Source: Artocarpus heterophyllus (Eukaryota > Streptophyta > Magnoliopsida > Rosales > Moraceae). Taken from it: a stretch of DNA of 64,000 bases. The notes under the pieces are model-generated. The model was not told the DNA's origin. It was given only the letters and a program-made list of their open reading frames with translations, and did no database searches. Made by a program: the position numbers and the translations under genes. This document shows positions 56,203-64,000 of this stretch, one piece after another. Numbering within the stretch: the stretch's first letter is position 1; every line of letters begins with the position of its first letter. The stretch spans positions 12,609,219-12,673,218 of the forward strand of contig CM046341.1 of the NCBI GenBank assembly GCA_025403435.1, read 5' to 3'.

Positions 56203-56660
56203 ATGCCAAACACCAAAGAGAAAATGAGTGTTTCCTTGCTCAAACATGCAATATTTCTTCTTCAGCTTGTCCTATTTCTTGTGTCCATAATAACTACCAC
56301 AAATGATATGGTTGTTGCCAAGAGGGCGCACGTGGGTATAATCAACAGAGTGAGAGAAGATTTGAATCTGCCCGTTCATTGCAAGTCCAAGCACAGTGAT
56401 TTGGGAGTCAAGGTAATCCCCTTTGGAAAGTCCTTTGAGTTCAAATTTACGCCAAACATTTGGGGCACGACCCTATTTTTCTGTAGCATGCAATGGAAAT
56501 ACAGCGATCTTCAGTACTTTGACATCTACAAAGGACGCAGGGATCGAAGGAAATGCAGCATTTGCTTATAAAAGTTGGTGGTCCTTGTACGCTAAATTAT
56601 AAGACCGGACATTTTGATATTTGTTATGATTGGAACAAGAAGAGTTTTTTATCAAACTAA
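56203..56660 (+). pseudogene. SPH gene copy E, C-terminal frameshift
   Basis: Starts at ATG 56203 or, more likely, ATG 56224, which directly heads the hydrophobic signal peptide (SLLKHAIFLLQLVLFLVSII). The core is good: AHVGIINRVREDLNLPVHCK, DLGVKVIPFGKSFEFKF, PNIWGTTLFFCSMQWKYSDL, YFDIYKGRRDRRKCSICL, then TAA at 56569. In another frame the family end follows at once: VGGPCTLNYKTGHFDICYDW, NKKSFLSN, TAA at 56658. A single indel near 56560-56580 therefore removed the last quarter with two conserved cysteines. The short form could still be translated and secreted, so it may be a young pseudogene or a truncated protein. A good TATA box is present. Confidence 0.8.
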
Positions 56661-57314
56661 TTGCTCTTTTTCTAGTGTTTCTCTTTCTAGAGTGCAATAA
56701 AGGACCAAAACATGACTTTCAAGCCCCATTGGTTTTATATGTGGATATGAATACATATTGACTAATAAAACATCCTATTTTCTCATTTTGAAATATTATA
56801 TGTTTGGTTGAGTTTTTATTACTTGCCTAATTAAATGAGTCGTGCCAGCACGACATGACCCGTTTGACAACTCTACACAGGACTGGTTTTTCATCTATTT
56901 TTTGGGCGGAAACAATTACACAATTTTCTCAAAAAGAAGAATCAGGGGAGTGAAAAACCAAGACGAATAAGTGTAGTTAATGACAAAATCCAATGGAATT
57001 TTTTTTATTCTGTCTATTTATGTACTGTTTGGTTATGTATGGCAAACAATAAGCATACCCTTTTGCACAAGATCTTTCTTTTTAACAATTTCAGATCTCA
57101 ATCTAGTCGTGCTTATTTTATCAGCACTAGATTTTCATTTGGTGATATGGTAGGCCGATTGAGCAAATTGGATAAATTTTACCTAGTTTAATGGCTCTAA
57201 CAAATAATATTCACATGTTATATGATATGGATATCAGTTGAGAACCAAACTTACTGCATTCGCCAGTTCCTTTTTACTAGTTTGTCTTTCTTTTTCTTTT
57301 TCATAAATTTAGTG

Positions 57315-57749
57315 ATAATTATTGCAAGTCCAAAGATGACAACTTGGGGGCCCAATTGATCTGAAGTGGAAAGCTATCAGGATACTTTTAGTACGTGTCA
57401 TATATGTTCATTTACGACACAATTTAACATGTAATATAAATAATACTATAGTATAATTTTTTTTTAAATATAATATAAATAAACATAACTCTAAAAAATA
57501 TAGCATAACATGTAATGTTCTCGAAGCCTATTTGAGTTCTTATTTAGGCCCAATATTTGTGGCACTGGTCTATTTTATTGCCAGATGTAAGGGGAAAATG
57601 ACAATCCACGCTTCTTTGATATTTACAATGGACGCAGGGACAAGTACAGGTGTAGCCTTTGTTGGTGGAAGAAAAGAGAGAACGATCCTTGTATGTTTAA
57701 TTATGAGACCATTAAGTCTGATATTTGTTTTTCTTGGAATGATAATTAA
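57315..57749 (+). pseudogene. SPH relic, copy F, interrupted
   Basis: YCKSKDDNLGAQLI at 57320-57360 is the first-cysteine block of SPH. After about 180 bp of inserted AT-rich repeat (57385-57515) the rest appears: PNICGTGLFYCQM, stop (TAA at about 57588), GENDNPRFFDIYNGRRDKYR, CSLCWWKKRENDPCMFNYET, IKSDICFSWNDN and TAA at 57747. No signal peptide or start remains upstream. Closest relative is the fragment at 52701-52890. Confidence 0.85.
57385..57515. repeat. dispersed AT-rich repeat, copy 3 of 3, inside SPH copy F
   Basis: Blocks CGTGTCATATATGTTCATTT, AACATGTAATATAAATAATA and AGCATAACATGTAATG match 53570-53695. It splits an SPH reading frame, so it must have moved in after the duplication. 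Confidence 0.5.
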
Positions 57750-58581
57750 AATCTCTAAACAATATTGGTCATTAATTAATTAATTTTTAATATATATCTG
57801 AGTAATCCTATTGGTCCCGATGGGAAGAAAACCCCATCTATGTGGCAGTCCAAGTGGGCTGCTCCCAAAGCAGTGGAAGGATACATCCAAAGTGGGGTTT
57901 TCAACTTAATCAGGTAAAATCTATTTCAATAATAGTTAATTAGTAATGCATTTATACTTATTATGAGATTCTCTTTATTTTATAGTTGGATTGATTTTTT
58001 TTTTTAGTATTTTTTTTATCTTTCAGTAACTGTTACTCTTTTTCTTTTTTCCTAAAAATTATTGGGAGATTATTAGAATGCCAAAAAGGATATCATAATT
58101 TTTTTTCCTTGTTCTGTTATTTGTGTTCCTTGTCCTTTGACAGATTTTTTTTTTTTTTTTGGTAATCTCACGTTTGATTGTTGTAACCCAAAGGAAACAA
58201 TTTATTTTGTTTCTCTTGTTTTGTTTGCCCGTGGTGCTTGCCTTTTTTTAGTTTTTTTTTTAATTTTATTTTCTGATAATTTAAATATTTTTTGGTTGTG
58301 TTGATTTTTTGTTCCCTTTGTATAATTTATTAATTATTAGACATTAACTTGTATAATGAAAATGTGATAAAAAGTTTGAAATGTCTGTGGGAAAAGAAAC
58401 TATCACTTTGTTTGTTTTTGCTCTTAAAATTTTTTGAAATGTTTTCGCACGTTTTTTCTAGACAAATTTTAAAAACATTCTCAGTATAATTCTCAACAAA
58501 TTCTCATTTTTTAAAATAAAAATATTTTCACCTATTTTAAAAACAATATCAAACGGTATGTCATTTGAAAGGGATGTAAAT
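57750..58581. other. spacer with T-rich tracts, no gene fixed
   Basis: 57820-57900 is GC-richer (CCCATCTATGTGGCAGTCC, AGTGGGCTGCTCCCAAAG) and may be the tail of an exon or transposon I cannot name. The rest is T-rich. Confidence 0.4.
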
Positions 58582-58935
58582 TGCAAAATTCTACAAGCAC
58601 CTGAGTCTGGCATGAATTTTCCCTCTTTAGATGCTCTTTATGAATATTATCAGCAAAATGGAAGACAAAGAGGGTTTCGGAGTGAAAGAAGAAAACAAAT
58701 CGTCCATCTTTGGATGGAAGATTGAATTTTATTTCCTTGTCATGCTCAAAAGCAGGGAAGTCAAAATGTACTAATCAAATTTCTTTGCTCCAAAAAATTA
58801 GAGTGCAAGGCTGGAATTAATGCAACTGCACTTGAAAATGGAGAATGCAAGATTAACTCTATGATGCTTGAGCATAATCATAGGTTGAGCCCGCAAAAAT
58901 CGTGATTTTTTCTTTGCAACAGAGAGATAAGTGTA
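58582..58935 (+). pseudogene. FAR1-related (FAR1/FHY3 family) DNA-binding domain relic
   Basis: One frame with two TGA stops (58722 and about 58902) reads PESGMNFPSLDALYEYYQQN, GRQRGFRSERRK, CKAGINATALENGECKINSM and MLEHNHRLSPQKS, then FFLCNREISVS. This is the N-terminal FAR1 zinc-finger domain: the GM.F.S...AY.FY start, spaced cysteines, and the final EHNH. Known: FAR1/FHY3 and FRS proteins are transcription factors derived from MULE transposases; they act in light signalling in Arabidopsis. Only this domain is present, without the transposase core or SWIM finger. Broken by two stops; a GTAAGT at 58932 could be an old splice donor. Confidence 0.75.
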
Positions 58936-58959
58936 AGTGCCCAGCTTCCAAAAGCTATT

Positions 58960-59560
58960 AGTATTTGTCAGTAATCTCTGGGTTTTTTCTTTTTTACATT
59001 TGAAATCCGTTTAAATCCCTTTTCTATGCGATGATAGAGAAACGCTTTTGTTCATTCTCATATTTTAGTCTTGTTCTATTTGGTAGAGCCTTGAAACTCA
59101 ATTTCTTGTATACAAATCTAAACTGTTAGATTAGATTATATTTATTTTACATTAGAAAAGCTGATAAATAAATGGAACTTGATAAAAACATGATGATTAA
59201 AAATTGTAACTAACTAGTCAAATATGTGTACCATAACCTATTAAAAACAGTATCATACTGGCTGGCAAAATATTTGTACTTGTCAGTACTATGTGGATTT
59301 TTTTATATGTAACATCCATTTATCCCTTCCTCTGTCATGATAGAGAAACGCTTTTGTTCACTCTCATATTTACTCTTATTCCATTGGGCAGAGCCTTAAA
59401 AATCGACCTCTATAGAAGAAAAGAAAATCTAATCGGTAAGACATAGTTCTAAATCGTCAGATCATATCATAATTATATGAATTATATGGGTATTAAAAAA
59501 ATTGATAAATAAAGGAAACTTAATAAGACATGACCACAAGAAACTGTATCCTACTATCTA
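58960..59560. repeat. tandem duplication, two units of about 306 bp
   Basis: GATAGAGAAACGCTTTTGTT at 59033 and 59339 anchors two diverged copies. Shared flanks: TTTGTCAGT / CTTGTCAGT, CTCATATTTA, CAGAGCCTT, GATAAATAAA, TAACTA. Confidence 0.8.
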
Positions 59561-61163
59561 CTGATAGAGTGTTTGAAACGGTGGATGGGAACCATTAGTT
59601 AGAACAACTTTTATTGTAGTATGTGAGAGATTTATACTGTAGTAATTTTTTTTATTGTTACTGTAGTATGTGAATGCTTTATACTATTAATAACTGAGTT
59701 TGTGATAGAAACAACTGAGTTTATAATGGACACCACTGAGCGAAACAACGGGTAAAATAAGTGCATCATACCCTACCACAAATTTAACCTTCTTCTCTCA
59801 ACTTTTGTGTTTGTGTAGTATTAAATGGAAATTCATATTTGGGCAATTGTCAAAGCGTCTAATCAACAGTAAGATCTTTGTGCTTCTGCTGGCAGTGAGG
59901 CCCAGAGTAATGAACGCTTCATATGAAGATATTTAACATTAATAATGCTTGGCCCATGCCAAAAATTTTTCTACTATGTAATTGAGCCTTCATACCACGA
60001 AAGACTAGTTTAAACAAGAGGGTTTCAATTACTAATTCTTAAATATCATATATTGATTTAGAAAAATTGGGTCCTTGCTTCTGTCCCCTAACAGGACATT
60101 CATTTGTATTAATATTCGTGATGTCTATCATGCTTATCAAATATCTTATTCTTTTTTCTATTCAAATGAAAATGAAATGTATTGCGAGCCTCACCAAATG
60201 AGGCTCACCGTATATTTTATCCCAACCCAACCTAACTCGAACTAAGATGAACACTGCTTTTTTTAATTGACAATCCAACCTTGATCGAGATGAATAACAC
60301 TGCTCTTTTTATCATCAAATCTATGAGAGAAGTTCAATCAAATAACAATAATTGAATTACAGCATTGACATGGCAATGTAAGAACATTTAGGATATGATT
60401 AACGTTATGCCATTTCTTCGCAAACAACGTTAAAGGGCCCTAGTGATGTTGAGCACCATATACTAATAAAAATTAGATCCTATATTATGGGGCTCACAAA
60501 TAAGACCAACTTTCTTTTAATTGTGGTACTTAGTATCAGTGGAGTCCTAAGCGTTTTTCTTACTTCACCCATCTCTCATGCTTCTTCTAGTTATGTTTGC
60601 CTCTAAAATTTTCGTTTGTTAGTGGAGAAAATGAGGAATAGGGAGGTCGATTTGTATCCCTTTAGTGAACAAAAGTTGGTCTCTATCCAGTACTAGAATA
60701 CAAAGTGTAGAGTTCCTGCAGGAAATGTGAAGAGAAAAATATAGCTAGAAAGAAGAATCACAACCACTAGCCAAAGCTTATAATTTTCAATAAGAAAAAT
60801 TATGAGCCTCCTATATTTTCTATGACTAGGCTTAACATCTTCCAGCCCATTTCTCCAAAATACAGAAGAGAATAAGCATTGAGCAAATTTAATTCTCACA
60901 AGGAGCCTGTAAATGTATGTAAAAATTAACGGTTTGAACTGTACATTGACTTTTACTTGCTCTGTGTAAGCAAAAAGGGAATACATGATTTTGAAAAGAG
61001 ATCAAAACTAATTACACTTGTAGACTATGAATAAGAAAATTTCGTTAAATGTTGATCTAATGAAAATATACAAAGATTCTTATGACTTTCCTATTGCAAA
61101 GAACATGAGGAAATCAAAAAATCATCTGAGTTGATAGAACTTTGGGAAAATAATCGCGTACTT
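59561..61163. other. spacer and likely 3' UTR of the receptor kinase
   Basis: No gene seen. A small perfect inverted repeat GAGCCTCA-CCAAA-TGAGGCTC lies at 60186-60206. The region just below 61164 should be the 3' UTR of the minus-strand kinase. A 97-residue minus-strand frame at 60693-60986 has no motif. Confidence 0.5.
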
Positions 61164-64000
61164 TCACAAGACGCCGTCTTTCAGAGGAAGATCATCAGTT
61201 GGAGACAAAACAAAGTTTGCTTGCTCATTGGACTCGATAAGCATCAAGACGACTTCTCGCATCGATGGCCGGTCAAAAGGGGACACACTCGTGCACAATA
61301 GAGCAATTTTTAAGACTGTAAGCGTATGATCAACCATACTTTTGTCGTCGAGATTCAATCGATTATCAAGTATCCCGGATGTCAATGAATGGTCTCGGAT
61401 ATAGTGTCTCACCAAAGTGACAAGGTCGCCTCCTTCTTCAAGCGGTTGTACAGGAGTCTTTCCAGTTAGCAACTCCAATAAAACCACCCCATAGCTATAG
61501 ATGTCACATTTTTCTGAAACCTTCATGGTGTATGCATATTCTGCAATGAATCAAAAAATATAGAAATATTACAATAACATTCTTTTATAGCACGGGACTG
61601 AATAAGCTAGGCAATAGAGAAACTATGAAAGCGTATGATTGTTCTGCATAAAGGGTGGTTAAGAAATAACTGTATTGAATTTTAAGGAAAGGCCTTACCG
61701 GGAGCAATATATCCATATGATCCAGCAACTGCTGACATTGATTTGGAATGAGGCATATCAATTACTTTTGCCAAACCAAAATCACCGACGTGGGCTTCAA
61801 AGTTCCGATCAAGTAGAATATTGGTGGATTTTATATCACGGTGAATAATCCTCGGTTTGCAGTCATGATGTAAATATGCAAGACCTTTAGCGGCTCCAAG
61901 AGCAATAGTGTAACGTGTCGGCCAGTCCAAGCTAAAAGAGGCGCCATGAAGCAATTCGCCCAAGCTACCATTATCCATGTATTCGTAGAGAAGCAAATTA
62001 GAACCTTGGTGAGAGCAAAATCCATATAGTTTCACAATGTTGCGATGCCTGATTTTCCCAAGTGTTGAAATCTCAGCACGGAAACTGTTCTCTATCTTAT
62101 TCCCCTCTCTATTAGATGCTAGCTTCTTAACAGCAATGGTCTTTCCCGAATGCGTTACCGCCTTGTAAACAGTTCCACAAGCTCCCCTTCCAACAGCAAA
62201 GCTTTCATGGAAGTTATTAGTCACCTCAACAAGATCTTGGAACGTGAACCCATCTTTAGGAGGAAAGTAGATATCCGAATCAGGAGATGGAACATCCTCT
62301 TGCATGGAAACGACTGTCTCAGAAGGCCATCTCATAAAATATAGGATGATAACAATAAGAACAAGAGAAACACCGCCTACAGCAGCTGCAACTGCTGTAA
62401 TGATCTTTCCCCGATGAGTTTCACTACTTTTCGAATGGAGATAATAATTAGAATACGGGTTTCCACCACATTCGCTAAGAGGCCTACCACAAAGCCCTTT
62501 GTTCCCAACAAAGCTGCTAACAGCCATGTTCTGAAACAGAGGTATGGAAGGTAAAGGCCCAGTAAGATCATTGTATGAGAAGTTGCACCCCAATAAGCTC
62601 GACAAGTTCTCCAACGTGCTTGGGATTTCACCGCTCAAATGGTTGTTGTTGAGCAGGAGGAACTCAAGCAAATTGAGATTGCCAAGCTCTGACGGTATAT
62701 TCCCAGTCAGGTTGTTAAAACTAAGATTCATTGCAATCTGCAAACCTGAGAGGGCACCCAACTCTGGAGGTATCTCACCTGAAAACATGTTACCACCCAT
62801 TTGTAACTCCGTCAAGCGGGAGAGGTTTCCTAATGCAGACGGTATATTTCCCGAGAATTAATTCTCGGAAAGGCGGAGAAGCTCCAACTGCAGAAGGGTT
62901 CCAATCTCATCAGGCAACAGACCTTTAAAGCTATTCCGACTGAGATCGAGACGTTGTAGCATCTTGCAGTTGACTATTTCAGGTGGAATTTTCCCGGTGA
63001 GAAAATTGGATGATATGTTAAATGTCACCAACTTAGAAAGACTTCCTATTTCCTTCGGCAATGCAGAAGTGAAGTAATTGTCTGAAATGTGAAGCCTCTG
63101 CAGCTTCTTGCAGTTTCCTATCTCCGGAGGAATCGGACCGTCGAACCTATTCCGTTCCAAACCAATGGCAGAAATGTTCACTAAATCGCACAGCTCTAAA
63201 GGAAAACTCCCAGTAAGACTGTTACCAGCAAAACGAAGTTGCGTCAACGATTTGCAGTTCAGTATCCCGGTCGGGATATTTCCATACAGTCTATTAGACT
63301 CCAGATTTAACAAAATCAGGTTAGAGTTTTGACATAGATGAGGAGGTATTCTTCCAGTCAGGTAGTTCTCTGAAAAATCAACTACCCAAAGTTGGCTGTA
63401 GAGTCCAAGCCCCTGAGGAATGCTACCATTAAGAGAGTTGTCAAATAGCTGGAACTGTATCATTTTATTCAAATACTGAAACCCATATGGAATGGGACCT
63501 TCAAGAGAGTTTGCTGAAAGGTCAAGCTTTGTCAAGTTCTTCAAGGTACTAAGCTCACTTGGTATTACACCTGTAAGCTGGTTCTGAAAAAGGTACAGTA
63601 ACCGTAGACCGCTTATCTTACTGAATTCGGTGGGGATCTTGCCAGTCAAATGGTTCTCCGAGAAATCAATTTCTGCTCCCAGAGAAAGATTTCCAATTTC
63701 CCTTGGGATGGTTCCATTTAACTCGTTTCTGTAAATGTACAGCCTTTTCAAGGACTTGAGGTTCCCAAACTCACTGGGAATTGGACCGGTTAGAGAATTC
63801 TCGTATAAAGCAATAGTCTCCAGGCTCGAACAATTCCCAAGTTCCTTGGGAATAAGCCCGGAGAATTGATTTTCCCACAGAATCATATCTGTCAAGCGCC
63901 CGAGCATCCCGAGCTCTTTTGGCAATTCCCCTCCTATACGGTTTTGAGCAAGACCAAGCAGCTCTAAGCTCTGGCATCCGCTTATTTCAGCCGGCATGCT
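61164..64000 (-). CDS. LRR receptor-like kinase (LRR-XI type), partial, with an in-frame stop
   Basis: Two exons (64000-61699 and 61540-61164) read on the minus strand; the N-terminus lies beyond 64000. Order: about 17-18 leucine-rich repeats with the plant LxGxIP signature, the cap GLCGRPLSECGG, a membrane segment (62404-62336), then the kinase. The kinase has GRGACG, IAVKK, HRDIKSTN, DFGLAK and YIAPEYAYTMK, split by the intron, and ends PLKDGVL before TGA 61164. All key kinase residues are present and it is an RD kinase. It most resembles the Arabidopsis At2g33170/At5g63930 group of plasma-membrane receptors, with unknown ligand. Odd: TAA at 62860-62858 cuts the frame inside an LRR (SEN, stop, FSGNIP). 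The rest is perfect, so it is a recent null allele, an error, or a truncated receptor. Confidence 0.88.
61541..61698 (-). other. 158-bp intron of the receptor kinase
   Basis: Minus strand donor GTAAGGCC after ATTGCTCCCG and acceptor TCATTGCAG before AATATGCATAC. The split codon G|AA gives Glu of the conserved APEYAYTMK. An intron in subdomain VIII is typical of LRR-XI kinases. Confidence 0.92.
62851..62868. other. 18-bp perfect palindrome over the premature stop
   Basis: CCGAGAATTAATTCTCGG is its own reverse complement and contains the TAA (62858-62860) that interrupts the receptor-kinase frame. Confidence 0.85.

Noticed and set aside
20241..57749. Reading the SPH cluster as a self-incompatibility S-locus
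   Set aside because: SPH families are large in most eudicots and mostly of unknown role. No PrpS-like, S-RNase, SRK or F-box partner is seen in the window.
60693..60986. 97-residue minus-strand frame downstream of the receptor kinase
   Set aside because: Hydrophobic A/T-driven frame in the probable 3' UTR; no homology that I can see.
61164..61526. Treating the short kinase piece as a separate gene
   Set aside because: It is exon 2 of the receptor kinase: donor at 61698 and acceptor at 61541 join in frame through the conserved APEYAYTMK motif.
1..64000. CRISPR arrays, bacterial operons, ribosomal RNA or tRNA genes
   Set aside because: Tandem repeats here lack spacer structure, the DNA is clearly plant nuclear, and no rRNA or cloverleaf was found by eye.

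Overview
This is nuclear DNA from a flowering plant, most likely a eudicot. The evidence is an AT-rich, intron-bearing background, an LRR receptor kinase of the LRR-XI type, a FAR1-related fragment, many secreted S-protein homologues (SPH, the plant self-incompatibility S1 family), and dense plant-type transposons (Ty1/copia, Ty3/gypsy Tat clade, LINE, Tourist and other MITEs). I could not name the species. Only three small SPH genes look intact; the LRR kinase has one in-frame stop. Nearly everything else is a decayed transposon, a tandem repeat or a broken gene copy.

Layout. 1-2.07 kb: 3' end of a decayed copia element. 2.07-6.17 kb: AT-rich spacer with one MITE. 6172-16979: a complete Tat-type Ty3/gypsy element with two LTRs, a 5-bp target duplication, gag-AP-RT-RNaseH-second RNaseH-integrase in order, and a long antisense ORF relic before the 3' LTR; all coding parts carry stops. 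20241-20678: intact SPH gene. 21.5-25.96 kb: copia element on the minus strand with a deleted 5' end and an extra LTR copy. 26.5-31.3 kb: three different tandem repeats (about 460, 73 and 161 bp periods) around a possible gene fragment at 28.2-29.2 kb. 32343-32792: intact SPH gene. 33331-36421: pol-deleted gypsy element on the minus strand. 38071-38890: foldback element. 38961-39215: MITE ending 21 bp before the TATA box of the third intact SPH gene (39321-39746). 42.5-43.2 kb: LINE RNase H relic. 45-58 kb: a tandem array of duplicated SPH units with six broken SPH copies, interrupted by MITEs, a LINE tail and an LTR-like block. 58582-58935: FAR1-related relic. 61164-64000 (minus): LRR receptor kinase, cut by the window edge at its N-terminal side, with a good kinase domain, one 158-bp intron and a premature stop in the LRR domain.

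Working together. The biological theme is an SPH birth-and-death cluster: three intact genes, at least six relics, and repeated copies of the same promoter plus signal-peptide unit. SPH proteins are secreted Cys-paired small proteins; in Papaver one (PrsS) is the pistil self-incompatibility ligand, but most family members have no known role, and nothing here proves a self-incompatibility function. Two of the intact genes form a distinct subtype with a His/Asp-rich stretch after the signal peptide and without the usual second cysteine pair. The nearby receptor kinase is not shown to be connected with them.
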